Shown in pieces: positions 1-7,026 of a stretch of DNA of 7,398 bases. The DNA is from Prolixibacteraceae bacterium (GTDB lineage Bacteria; Bacteroidota; Bacteroidia; Bacteroidales; Prolixibacteraceae). Position 1 is the stretch's first letter. The number at the start of each line of letters is the position of its first letter. The notes under the pieces were generated by a model that saw only the letters and a program-made list of their open reading frames with translations, made no database searches and was not told the origin of the DNA. Where the stretch lies: NCBI GenBank assembly GCA_016788685.1, contig JAEUSS010000019.1, positions 1 to 7,398 of the forward strand, written 5' to 3'. Position numbers and translations under genes: made by a program.

Positions 1-561
1 GGAGCCAATACCGTTGATGATCCCGGAGACCGCAGAATTATCGGTAACAGCCAACCCCGCTATTCCTATGGCGTGACTTTGAGCGCACAATGGAACGGTT
101 TTGATTTTTCCGCCCTGTTTCAGGGCATAGGAAAACAAAACTGGTATCCTGATAAAGAAAGCCAAAAATTCTGGCAAGTGTATGCCCGACCTTATGGCTC
201 ATTTATTCCTAAAGATTTTCTCAGTCAGATTTGGTCTCCTGAAAATCCCGATGCTTATTTTCCGTTCCTCAGAGCCTATACCGCGCAGAACTCCGAACTC
301 TCGGTAAACAACAATATGTATCTGCAAGATTTGGCTTATTGCAAACTGCGCAATCTGACTTTGGGATATTCGTTGCCAGCCAACCTGTTGAATAAGGTGT
401 CGGTTGATCGAATCCGCATTTATGTGAGTGGCGAGAACCTGTTTACATGGACCAAACTTGATACGGATTACATTGACCCCGAAGAAGTCATGAGTGATAA
501 AACCGGGCGTACTTACCCGATTGGTAAAACATTTTCAGTTGGTGCCGAGATTACATTTTAA
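1..561 (+). CDS. SusC-type TonB-dependent outer-membrane transporter, C-terminal 186 residues (5' end outside window)
   Basis: This is the end of a SusC/RagA-family TonB-dependent transporter, which moves a bound ligand across the outer membrane using TonB energy. The frame is open from base 1, so the gene is cut by the window edge. The visible part is the last portion of the beta-barrel. Near its start it has the family-typical stretch GDRRIIGNSQPRYSYG followed by alternating strands (TLSAQWNGFDFSALFQG). Further on comes YCKLRNLTLGYSLP, and then IRIYVSGENLFTWTKL, a hallmark of SusC C-termini. The protein ends in SVGAEITF; a terminal aromatic residue is the usual outer-membrane insertion signal. 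A susD gene follows after 33 bases, the standard order for these pairs. The plug domain and any carboxypeptidase-like N-terminal domain cannot be seen, so the ligand class cannot be judged from this gene. Family assignment is secure. Confidence 0.95.
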   Translation, partial: GANTVDDPGDRRIIGNSQPRYSYGVTLSAQWNGFDFSALFQGIGKQNWYPDKESQKFWQVYARPYGSFIPKDFLSQIWSPENPDAYFPFLRAYTAQNSELSVNNNMYLQDLAYCKLRNLTLGYSLPANLLNKVSVDRIRIYVSGENLFTWTKLDTDYIDPEEVMSDKTGRTYPIGKTFSVGAEITF

Positions 562-594
562 CGTAAAACAGACGAATTTTTTAAATTTTGTGTG

Positions 595-2340
595 ATGAAA
601 AAGAACAAGATAATATACATAATAGGCATGCTAATCTTCGGATTGTCAGCATGTAATGATAGCTATTTGGAAAGATATCCGCTTGCTCAGCTGGCTCCTG
701 AATTTTATTTTAAAACAGCGAATGAATTGCAGACCTATACAAACGCGTTCTATACCGAACTTCCTGCAGCGCTTGATATTTATTATAACGCCCCCAATCA
801 GGGAGATGATGAGGCGCGTACATCGATTTGTGAAGAGATACAAGGAACACGGGTGATTCCGACAAGCGGAGGCGGTTGGGACTGGAATGAGCTTCGCCAG
901 ATTAACTTCTATCTGGAGAACTCAAAAAAATGTGAGGACGAAGCTGCAAGGCTTAAATACGATGGTGTAGCGCGTTTCTTTCGCGCCTACTTTTATTTCA
1001 ACAAAGTTGTTCGCTTTGGTGACGTGCCCTGGTATGATTCTGTGCTGGAAATCGATGATGAAGGTTTGTTGAAAGCCCGGGATACACGCGAATTTGTGTT
1101 CGGAAAAATATTGGAAGACATTGACTTTGCCATAGCCAATTGTCAGGAAACCAAAAATGCCCAGCTGATTACCAAGTACACCGCTTTAGCGTTCAAATCC
1201 AGAATTTGTTTGTTTGAAGGAACATTCAGGAAATACCATAACATGGAAAACTGGGAGGCTATACTTGATCAATCGATCTCAGCATCCGAGGCATTGATGA
1301 ATTCGGGCGCATACGGTATTTATTCTTCAACACCTTCTTCGGCCTATCAGGAGCTGTTTATTCAGGAGGAACCGCTTATCCGGGAAATGATTCTGGCTCG
1401 TCAGTACAACATTGCTATTCCTTTTGTACATTCGGTGAACTTCTATACCTTATCCGCATCTTATGGTCGTCCCGGTGTTGAAAAGTCATTGGTAAATAGT
1501 TATTTAATGGCTGATGGAAGTCGTTTTACAGATAAGCCGGGATATAACAAGATGCAATTTTACGAAGAAACGCAAAACCGCGATCCGCGTTTGTCTCAGA
1601 CCATCCGGACTCCCGGATACAAACGCATCGGGCAGTCGGTTGTGAGTGTTCCTGATTTTGCTACCTGTTTAACCGGGTATCAGTTTGTCAAATACGTGTT
1701 GGCTCCGGCTTACGATACAGGTAACTGTACGAATGATCTGCCGATATTCAGGTATGCTGAGGTGTTGCTGAACTTTGCTGAGGCAAAAGCAGAACGCGGA
1801 ACGCTGACTCAGACCGACATTGACAAAAGTATCAAATTGCTGCGCGACCGGGTGGCGATGCCGAATTTAAATATGGCGGCTGCAAATGCAAACCCCGATC
1901 CCTATATGGAGTCGGAGTATCCAAATGTGAATCAGGGGGGCAACAAAGGCGTGATCCTTGAAATTCGCCGTGAAAGACGAATTGAACTGGTTAAAGAGGG
2001 TTTCCGCTATCGGGATATTTTGCGCTGGAAAGAAGGAAAACGTTTTGAGCGACCATTTTACGGAATGTATTTCCCGGGAGTCGGAGATTATGATCTGGAT
2101 CGGAATGGCTCGATCGATTTGGTTATTTATCAGGGAACTAAACCGAAAACAGTTGCCGGTCGCCAGTATCAGAAATTAGGAGAATTGGTGCTTGAAAACG
2201 GGAGCCAAGGAGGTCGGATTGTCACCATGCCTACAATTGAAAAGAAATGGAATGAAGCAAAAGATTACCTCTACCCGGTACCAACCCAGGAACTGCTTTT
2301 AAATACGAATCTCACCCAAAATCCGGGATGGGACTATTAG
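595..2340 (+). CDS. SusD/RagB-family surface lipoprotein, nutrient-binding partner of SusC
   Basis: This SusD-type protein forms the lid of the SusC transporter and binds ligand at the cell surface. The 581-residue product starts MKKNKIIYIIG and has a hydrophobic signal ending in lipobox LSAC, with the lipidated Cys at residue 20. The N-terminal SusD-like domain follows (LERYPLAQLAPEFYFKT near residues 25-41). The C-terminal RagB/SusD domain carries the family signature IRRERRIELVKEGFRYRDIL around residues 457-476 and ends with YPVPTQEL (560-567) and NPGW. Length is in the normal range. ATG 595 was chosen over the in-frame GTG directly before it because it gives a standard signal peptide. No Shine-Dalgarno sequence is present, as is usual in Bacteroidota. 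Residues 500-508 (DLDRNGSID) resemble a calcium-binding EF-hand or dockerin-like loop. The gene is only 33 bases after susC, so co-transcription is expected. The ligand is unknown. Confidence 0.95.
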   Translation: MKKNKIIYIIGMLIFGLSACNDSYLERYPLAQLAPEFYFKTANELQTYTNAFYTELPAALDIYYNAPNQGDDEARTSICEEIQGTRVIPTSGGGWDWNELRQINFYLENSKKCEDEAARLKYDGVARFFRAYFYFNKVVRFGDVPWYDSVLEIDDEGLLKARDTREFVFGKILEDIDFAIANCQETKNAQLITKYTALAFKSRICLFEGTFRKYHNMENWEAILDQSISASEALMNSGAYGIYSSTPSSAYQELFIQEEPLIREMILARQYNIAIPFVHSVNFYTLSASYGRPGVEKSLVNSYLMADGSRFTDKPGYNKMQFYEETQNRDPRLSQTIRTPGYKRIGQSVVSVPDFATCLTGYQFVKYVLAPAYDTGNCTNDLPIFRYAEVLLNFAEAKAERGTLTQTDIDKSIKLLRDRVAMPNLNMAAANANPDPYMESEYPNVNQGGNKGVILEIRRERRIELVKEGFRYRDILRWKEGKRFERPFYGMYFPGVGDYDLDRNGSIDLVIYQGTKPKTVAGRQYQKLGELVLENGSQGGRIVTMPTIEKKWNEAKDYLYPVPTQELLLNTNLTQNPGWDY

Positions 2341-2365
2341 CAGGTCAGTTTATGTCCGGTATTTT

Positions 2366-2411
2366 AGGATCAGCCCCAATGCTGCCAGTTGCAAGATTGG
2401 TGGCTGATCCT
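2366..2411 (+). terminator. 15-bp hairpin after susD; terminator or mRNA-stabilising element
   Basis: Bases 2366-2380 pair with 2396-2411 in 15 Watson-Crick pairs, with one bulged T at 2401. Inside the 15-base loop a further TGC/GCA pairing (2383-2385 with 2391-2393) is possible. The arm is GC-containing (AGGATCAGCC against GGCTGATCCT). No T-run follows on the + strand, and none follows in the minus direction, so it is not a textbook intrinsic terminator. It lies 25 bases after the susD stop and 77 bases before the first EEP gene. It could end or attenuate the susCD transcript, or protect its 3' end so that susCD is expressed above the downstream genes. The structure is visible; the function is inferred. 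Confidence 0.55.
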
Positions 2412-2488
2412 GACATATCTTGAATACAATCAAATATGGTTTTTTATTGTAAGTTTTTGATAATTAGTAAAATGTAGCTAATTGAGAA

Positions 2489-3397
2489 ATGAAGAAAAAC
2501 GTTATAAGTAGAATGTCCGGTTTTTATCTCCGATTTGCTTTAGTTTTATTTCTGGTGTCTTTAACCTCATTGTATTCTTGCGAGAAAGGAGAACCCGATG
2601 AGAACGGGACTTCTGACAGACTAAAAGTAGCATCCTACAACATCGAATACGATAATAAAAGCAACTGGGCGGGAAGGAAAGCGCTGGTTGGCGAGTTGTT
2701 CAGCCGGTACAATTTTGATCTTGTCGGGGTTCAGGAACCTTTTTCTCGTCAGATTACTGACATAATGGGGCTTTTGCCAGAATATGCTTATTTTGGTTCA
2801 AATGTATTGGGTACAACAAACGACGGAGTTCTTTCCAACCTGATCATTTATAAAAGAAGTCGGTTTGAAGTTCTTGATTCCGGGAAATTCTGGTATTCTG
2901 AAACACCTGAAATTTCTTCAAAAGGATGGGATGCCGGTCAGTATCGTATCTGCGTATGGGTGAAATTTAAAGATAAGAGAACAGGTAAAGAATTCTATCA
3001 TTTTAACTCTCACTTTGATAATACTGGTGTTGTTGCTCGCGAAGAAAGTGCCAAATTGTTGCTTTCGCGAATTAAAGCTGTTGCTCAGGATTATCCTGTA
3101 ATTGCTACGGGAGATTTTAATGCCTCCCAGAGCTCTGAGGCTTACCGCATTCTTAGCTCTTCAGTGTTTTGCGGCGATAGTTACAAATGGAGCCTGCAAA
3201 AAGACAATTCGAATTGGGGTACCTATAACAATTATGTGTATTCTGCCTCTCCGGGCAGTTCAACAAGGATTGACCATCTGTTTTTTTCTCCCAATAACTC
3301 GACCATATCTTATTGGAAGGTGGCGAATGATGCTTTTTCCGGGAAATATCCGTCGGATCATTTTCCGGTTGTAGCCTATTGGGTTATGAGTAAGTAG
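2489..3397 (+). CDS. EEP-superfamily metal-dependent hydrolase, predicted lipoprotein
   Basis: This is a complete 302-residue endonuclease/exonuclease/phosphatase (PF03372 type) enzyme, a family that cleaves phosphodiester or phosphomonoester bonds with divalent metal. All expected catalytic positions are present: N51 in SYNIEYDN, E83 in VGVQEP, N173 and H175 in NSHFDN, D209 and N211 in TGDFNA, D262 in RIDHLFF, and D290 and H291 in SDHFPVV. The long signal ends in lipobox LYSC, with the lipidated Cys at residue 31. The acidic stretch after it (CEKGEPDENG) resembles the lipoprotein-export signals that place Bacteroidota lipoproteins on the cell surface, so surface display beside SusCD is plausible. 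The overall pattern, with SKGWDAGQYRICVWVKFKDK around residues 144-163, looks like the Bacteroidota 'EEP-1' type of uncharacterised hydrolase. Substrate is unknown; nucleic acid, phospholipid head groups and sugar phosphates are all possible. It follows susD by 148 bases and precedes a second EEP gene by 47. Confidence 0.9.
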   Translation: MKKNVISRMSGFYLRFALVLFLVSLTSLYSCEKGEPDENGTSDRLKVASYNIEYDNKSNWAGRKALVGELFSRYNFDLVGVQEPFSRQITDIMGLLPEYAYFGSNVLGTTNDGVLSNLIIYKRSRFEVLDSGKFWYSETPEISSKGWDAGQYRICVWVKFKDKRTGKEFYHFNSHFDNTGVVAREESAKLLLSRIKAVAQDYPVIATGDFNASQSSEAYRILSSSVFCGDSYKWSLQKDNSNWGTYNNYVYSASPGSSTRIDHLFFSPNNSTISYWKVANDAFSGKYPSDHFPVVAYWVMSK

Positions 3398-3444
3398 ATT
3401 ACGAGAGTAAATCAATCGAGTGGAAATTTAAAATTTAAAAATCA

Positions 3445-4293
3445 ATGAAGACTAAAATTATTGGAGGACTTTTTTTTGCGCTCCTTCTTTCTTTAAACTT
3501 AAGTGCACAAACTAATTTTAAGGTGTTGTCATATAATGTGTTGAAAGGTCTTCAGGGAGACTCTGCGACTCAGAATGAATATGTGAAATGGGTTAGAAAT
3601 ATTGATCCGGATATCATTGCGTATCAGGAGATGAACAATTTCACACCGGAAAGTATCGAACAATTTGCAGCCAGGTACGGACACTCCTATGCTGTTATTT
3701 CAAAAACTGATGGCTTCCCCGTGGCTCTTTCTTCGAAATATCCCATTGTGAATGTTCAGAAAGTTGTTGATAATATGTGGCATGCCTATCTGTACGCTAA
3801 TATCAACAACGTTCATGTGTTTGTAATTCATTTTTCTCCTTTCAGCTATCAAAAAAGGCAGGCTGAGGTAAAAGAAGTGCTGGCTCGTGCGGCTTTGGTG
3901 CCGAAAAATGAAAAGGTGATGATCATGGGAGATTTTAATTCCCTCTCTGACGATGATGCGGCGATGTATAACGAAGAGTTTATCTTATCGCAAAAAGAAA
4001 AGGAAGAAAAGCAGAGCCACATCCGGAATCTGAACAACGGAAAGATTGATTACACGGTTGTCGGGGCAGTGAAAGAAGCCGGATACAAAGACGCACTTCG
4101 CTTATTCCATACCGATTTCCAGAAAAGCTGTCCCACCAGGAAATATGGGTCAAAATTTCCGAAACGCATTGATTACATGTGGATCAATCCTAAATTGGTA
4201 AAATCGGTTAAAGCAGCGAACATCATATATGATGATGTAACTGATCGTATATCTGATCATTATCCGGTGTTGGTGACATTTGATTTGCAGTAA
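3445..4293 (+). CDS. EEP-superfamily metal-dependent hydrolase, predicted soluble periplasmic or secreted
   Basis: This is a second complete EEP-fold hydrolase of 282 residues. Its catalytic set is intact: N31 in LSYNVLKG, E62 in AYQEMN, H129 in VIHFSP, D163 and N165 in MGDFNS, D243 in RIDYMW, and D271 and H272 in SDHYPVLV. The N-terminal signal (MKTKIIGGLFFALLL) ends NLSA followed by Gln 22, which fits signal peptidase I cleavage after residue 21. There is no lipobox, so the product should be periplasmic or released. It resembles the preceding EEP protein only at the catalytic motifs. A lysine/glutamate-rich segment (residues 184-190) lies between the DFN motif and the last conserved block. 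The 47-base gap to the gene before it suggests one transcript, with the two enzymes acting in sequence or on different bonds. The leader is A/T-rich with no Shine-Dalgarno sequence. The substrate is unknown. Confidence 0.9.
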   Translation: MKTKIIGGLFFALLLSLNLSAQTNFKVLSYNVLKGLQGDSATQNEYVKWVRNIDPDIIAYQEMNNFTPESIEQFAARYGHSYAVISKTDGFPVALSSKYPIVNVQKVVDNMWHAYLYANINNVHVFVIHFSPFSYQKRQAEVKEVLARAALVPKNEKVMIMGDFNSLSDDDAAMYNEEFILSQKEKEEKQSHIRNLNNGKIDYTVVGAVKEAGYKDALRLFHTDFQKSCPTRKYGSKFPKRIDYMWINPKLVKSVKAANIIYDDVTDRISDHYPVLVTFDLQ

Positions 4294-4372
4294 AGCTAAA
4301 AAATCAGGACAAGTTTTGTCAACTACAAGAGGTTTAAGTTTTATCTCTTTTTCAACTTTTTATACGGATACG

Positions 4373-4437
4373 GGCCTGAATTTTTGCTGTTTAGCTGGCC
4401 TGTCAGGTGAGTGAGCATTGACTGGCCTGAATTTTTT
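4373..4437 (+). repeat. GGCCTG repeat cluster with short alternative stems and T-run
   Basis: GGCCTG occurs at 4373, 4397 and 4424. The first and third copies extend to a 13-base direct repeat, GGCCTGAATTTTT, at 4373-4385 and 4424-4436, exactly 51 bases apart. TCAGG at 4403-4407 can pair with CCTGA at 4375-4379 or at 4426-4430, but not both. The latter pairing is reinforced by AGT/ACT (4410-4412 with 4421-4423) and is followed by six Ts at 4432-4437. It may therefore act as a weak terminator after the second EEP gene. The stems are only five pairs long, so the structure is uncertain; the repeats themselves are plain. Confidence 0.5.
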
Positions 4438-4463
4438 CATCATTAAAATAATTCTCTTTGCTG

Positions 4464-4504
4464 ATTTGCTGTTTCTCCCGGAAGAAACGGCAAATTTCAT
4501 TTTT
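4464..4504 (+). terminator. Probable rho-independent terminator of the SusCD-EEP transcript
   Basis: Bases 4464-4476 pair with 4483-4495 over 13 consecutive positions (12 Watson-Crick and one G-T at 4470/4489), around a six-base CCCGGA loop. The + strand then reads TTTCATTTTTA, a slightly interrupted T-tract. The hairpin lies 170 bases after the second EEP stop and 98 bases before glpK, where a boundary between the two transcription units would be expected. Structure and T-tract both favour termination on the + strand. Confidence 0.65.
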
Positions 4505-4529
4505 ACTAAAACCTGGCGATCACTAAAAA

Positions 4530-4554
4530 AACAGATTGATTTTTCAAATCTGTT
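4530..4554. promoter_or_regulatory. 8-bp dyad upstream of glpK, possible operator
   Basis: AACAGATT at 4530-4537 is a perfect inverted copy of AATCTGTT at 4547-4554, separated by nine bases. It overlaps the candidate -33 element and the spacer of the putative glpK promoter, a typical place for a repressor site. On the minus strand the same hairpin is followed by a run of seven Ts, so it could also terminate antisense transcription. No minus-strand gene is present to need that. Confidence 0.35.
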
Positions 4555-4565
4555 ATGTAGATTTA
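4536..4565 (+). promoter_or_regulatory. Candidate Bacteroidota-type promoter for glpKF
   Basis: TTG at 4536-4538 and TAGATTTA at 4558-4565 are 19 bases apart. They resemble the Bacteroidota primary-sigma promoter (TTTG at -33, TAnnTTTG at -7), with a mismatch in the last base of the -7 box. The element lies just after a probable terminator, and the transcript would have a leader of roughly 30 bases before the glpK ATG. This is a pattern match by eye only. Confidence 0.35.
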
Positions 4566-4601
4566 ACGGCGAATATTAAAACTAACTAACTACTGAAACT
4601 T

Positions 4602-6095
4602 ATGTCTGGTAAACTTATCTTGTCCCTTGATCAGGGGACAACGAGTTCAAGGTCTATCCTCTTCAATAAAATGGGGCAGATCATTTCTTCAACTCAGAAA
4701 GAATTTGAACAGATTTATCCTAAACCCGGCTGGGTCGAGCACAACCCGTTTGACATCTGGAATACTCAGCTGGAAACAGCACGAAGTGTTATTCAACAAA
4801 ATAGCGAAACCGAAATTGTTGGAATCGGAATTACTAATCAGCGCGAAACAACGTTGGTTTGGGATAAAATAACCGGATTGCCTGTTTACAATGCTATCGT
4901 TTGGCAAGACCGGAGAACCTCGAAATATTGCGATGAGCTAAAAGCTGAAGGATGGGAAGAGAAAATTCAGTATAAAACGGGGCTGGTGATCGATTCATAT
5001 TTTTCGGCAACTAAAATCCGCTGGATACTTAATAATGTTGAGGGAGCTATGGAGAAAGCCAAAGCCGGGAGGCTGGCCTTTGGAACAGTTGATTCCTGGT
5101 TGATCTGGAAGCTGACCGATGGCAAACAGCACGTAACCGATGTGAGTAATGCCAGCCGGACCATGATTTATAACATCCGCACGCTTTCGTGGGATGAAGA
5201 GCTACTCGATTTGTTTGGAATTCCGAAGGAAATGTTGCCGGAAGTTAAATCTTCATCAGAAATATACGGATATACTTCGCCTGAATTATTCGGGACTGAA
5301 ATACCTATTGCCGGAGTAGCCGGCGACCAGCAGGCAGCCACTTTTGGACAGATGTGTGTAGAGGTCGGCAGCGTGAAGAATACTTATGGAACCGGTTGTT
5401 TTATGCTTTGCAATACCGGAAGCGAAGTGGTAAAGTCGAACAATAATATGCTGACTACGATTGCCTGGCAAATCAACGGAAAAACAACTTATGCCCTCGA
5501 GGGAAGTATTTTTATCGGAGGTGCCATCGTGCAATGGTTGCGCGATGAACTAGGCATCATCCGTAATTCGGGCGAGGTTGAAGAGTTGGCAAATCGTGTG
5601 CCCGACAACGGCGGGGTTTATCTTGTTCCGGCGCTTACTGGTCTGGGAGCACCTCATTGGGATCAGTATGCCCGGGGGACCATCATCGGTTTGACCCGGG
5701 GATCAAATTCAGGGCACATCGCCCGAGCGGCCCTTGAGAGCATTGCATTTCAAACCTGTGACGTACTGAAATCAATGGAAGCCGATCTGGGCTCAGCAAT
5801 TAAAGAATTGAGGGTTGACGGCGGCGCAGTGGCTAATAATTTACTGATGCAGTTCCAGTCTGACATCCTTGGGACTCCGGTATATCGCCCGACAGTTATG
5901 GAAACGACAGCTTTGGGAGCAGCCTATCTGGCGGGACTAGCGGTCGGCTTCTGGAATGATGTGGATGAAATTAAAAAGCAATGGTCGATCGACCGTTGTT
6001 TCACCCGGACTATGGAGCCGGAGAATGTGCAAAAACTTATGAAAAAATGGACCAAAGCCCTGTCGAGAGCTAAGAGCTGGGCCGAGGAAGAATAA
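4602..6095 (+). CDS. glpK: Glycerol kinase
   Basis: This FGGY-family kinase phosphorylates glycerol to sn-glycerol 3-phosphate with ATP in the cytoplasm. At 497 residues it matches the usual length of about 500. Motifs run in order: [11 protein letters not shown] (nucleotide phosphate contact, residues 7-17), [11 protein letters not shown] with glycerol-binding R81 and E82, IVWQDRRT with W101, and Y133 in DSYFSATK. These are followed by GVAGDQQAA with catalytic D242 and Q243, YGTGCF (262-267), [14 protein letters not shown] (346-359, FGGY signature) and VDGGAVANN (405-413, adenine-side loop). The His phosphorylated by HPr in many Firmicutes enzymes is absent: the matching stretch reads PELFG, with Glu at 228. 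Control by the phosphotransferase system at that site is therefore unlikely. The gene has its own candidate promoter and is followed after 20 bases by glpF, forming a two-gene glycerol operon. Confidence 0.97.
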   Translation: MSGKLILSLDQGTTSSRSILFNKMGQIISSTQKEFEQIYPKPGWVEHNPFDIWNTQLETARSVIQQNSETEIVGIGITNQRETTLVWDKITGLPVYNAIVWQDRRTSKYCDELKAEGWEEKIQYKTGLVIDSYFSATKIRWILNNVEGAMEKAKAGRLAFGTVDSWLIWKLTDGKQHVTDVSNASRTMIYNIRTLSWDEELLDLFGIPKEMLPEVKSSSEIYGYTSPELFGTEIPIAGVAGDQQAATFGQMCVEVGSVKNTYGTGCFMLCNTGSEVVKSNNNMLTTIAWQINGKTTYALEGSIFIGGAIVQWLRDELGIIRNSGEVEELANRVPDNGGVYLVPALTGLGAPHWDQYARGTIIGLTRGSNSGHIARAALESIAFQTCDVLKSMEADLGSAIKELRVDGGAVANNLLMQFQSDILGTPVYRPTVMETTALGAAYLAGLAVGFWNDVDEIKKQWSIDRCFTRTMEPENVQKLMKKWTKALSRAKSWAEEE

Positions 6096-6115
6096 ACTAA
6101 CCAATAACCAACAAC

Positions 6116-6853
6116 ATGAACGAGCTTTGTGCAGAATTTATTGGCACCATGATTATGATTCTACTGGGAAACGGAGTGGTGGCCAATGTGGTATTGAACG
6201 GTACCAAAGGAAACAACGGAGGTTGGATTGTAATAACCCTGGGCTGGGGTTTGGCTGTATTTACCGGGGTTACTATTGCCGGGCCCTATTCAGGCGCTCA
6301 TCTTAATCCTGCAGTTACAATCGGGCTGGCGATTGCCGGAAAGTTTGCCTGGGCTAAAACCGGAATGTTTATTGTATCGCAGATGCTTGGAGCGGCTACG
6401 GGCGCTTTTCTGGTGTGGCTTTTTTACCGGCATCATTACAACAAAACAGAAGATCAAGGCGCAATTCTGGCAACTTTTTCCACCAGCCCGGCAATCCGGA
6501 AATTACCCAATAATTTCTTTTGTGAAATGCTGGGAACCTTCGTGCTTGTTTTTGTCGTTCTTTACATCGAAGGCGCGACAATTGCCTGCAACGCTTTGCC
6601 TGATGTGAAGATCGGCATGGGAAGTCTCGGAGCTTTGCCCGTAGCGCTTTTGGTCACAGCTATCGGCTTGTCGCTGGGAGGAACGACCGGATATGCCATT
6701 AATCCTGCCCGCGATTTAGCACCCCGGTTGATGCATGCAATTCTTCCAATCAAACATAAAGGAACAAGTGACTGGCCTTATTCGTTTGTACCGATTTTAG
6801 CCCCGGTTTTTGGAGCAACTATTGCGGCAATGCTGCATCTGTTTTTTAAATAG
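6116..6853 (+). CDS. glpF: Glycerol uptake facilitator (aquaglyceroporin)
   Basis: This MIP-family channel lets glycerol cross the inner membrane by facilitated diffusion, feeding the glycerol kinase encoded just upstream. It is 245 residues long and hydrophobic, with six membrane spans and two half-helices expected. Both signature motifs are intact: NPA at 64-66 in SGAHLNPAVTIG, and NPARD at 196-200 in GYAINPARDLAP. The Asp after NPAR is typical of glycerol channels rather than water-specific ones. By spacing from the NPA motifs, the selectivity filter is W44, Y193 and R199. This matches the E. coli GlpF trio W/F/R except for Tyr in place of Phe. The start is supported by the family-typical N-terminus MNELCAEFIGTMIMILLGNG. 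The order is kinase then channel, the reverse of E. coli glpFK. No clear terminator follows. Confidence 0.96.
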   Translation: MNELCAEFIGTMIMILLGNGVVANVVLNGTKGNNGGWIVITLGWGLAVFTGVTIAGPYSGAHLNPAVTIGLAIAGKFAWAKTGMFIVSQMLGAATGAFLVWLFYRHHYNKTEDQGAILATFSTSPAIRKLPNNFFCEMLGTFVLVFVVLYIEGATIACNALPDVKIGMGSLGALPVALLVTAIGLSLGGTTGYAINPARDLAPRLMHAILPIKHKGTSDWPYSFVPILAPVFGATIAAMLHLFFK

Positions 6854-6987
6854 AATCGATTATAAACAACAAACTACAGCAATTCCTTGAACTGATGTCG
6901 TTTGTTGGGTTCTTCCCGGAGGCAGGAATACAGCGCATTCTTGTGGCAAAGAAGTGTTGTTCCTCGTCATTCGATATACTTTTTTAA

Positions 6988-6995
6988 TAGTTTTG
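6988..6995 (+). promoter_or_regulatory. TAnnTTTG -7 promoter element upstream of the exported isomerase-like gene
   Basis: TAGTTTTG matches the Bacteroidota -7 consensus TAnnTTTG exactly and sits 31 bases before the next ATG, which would give a short leader. No convincing TTTG -33 element lies at the usual spacing upstream, so this is only a candidate. The surrounding 173-base gap (6854-7026) holds no gene that can be supported. Confidence 0.4.
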
Positions 6996-7026
6996 TGAAC
7001 CTTTAACCGATAAAATTTAATTAATC

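Noticed and set aside
592..594. GTG directly before the susD ATG as an alternative start
   Set aside because: ATG 595 gives a standard lipoprotein signal, and there is no Shine-Dalgarno sequence that would favour the GTG.
2450..2459. TAAGTTTTTG upstream of the first EEP gene as a promoter
   Set aside because: The -7 match is imperfect, and the nearest TTG upstream is about 27 bases away, too far for the usual spacing.
3102..3374. Open frame of about 90 codons inside the first EEP gene, same strand
   Set aside because: It lies wholly within a gene with intact catalytic motifs and shows no family features, so it is a shadow frame.
2489..4293. Tandem duplication of the EEP gene
   Set aside because: The two proteins align only at the catalytic motifs and differ in signal type and spacing between motifs.
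5286..5534. Minus-strand open frame inside glpK, and similar minus-strand frames in glpF and susD
   Set aside because: They overlap highly conserved coding sequence, and their translations show no recognisable domain or signal.
6867..6907. 8-bp inverted repeat CAACAAAC/GTTTGTTG after glpF as a terminator
   Set aside because: The stem is A/T-rich with a 25-base loop and no T-run after it, so it is weak evidence for termination.
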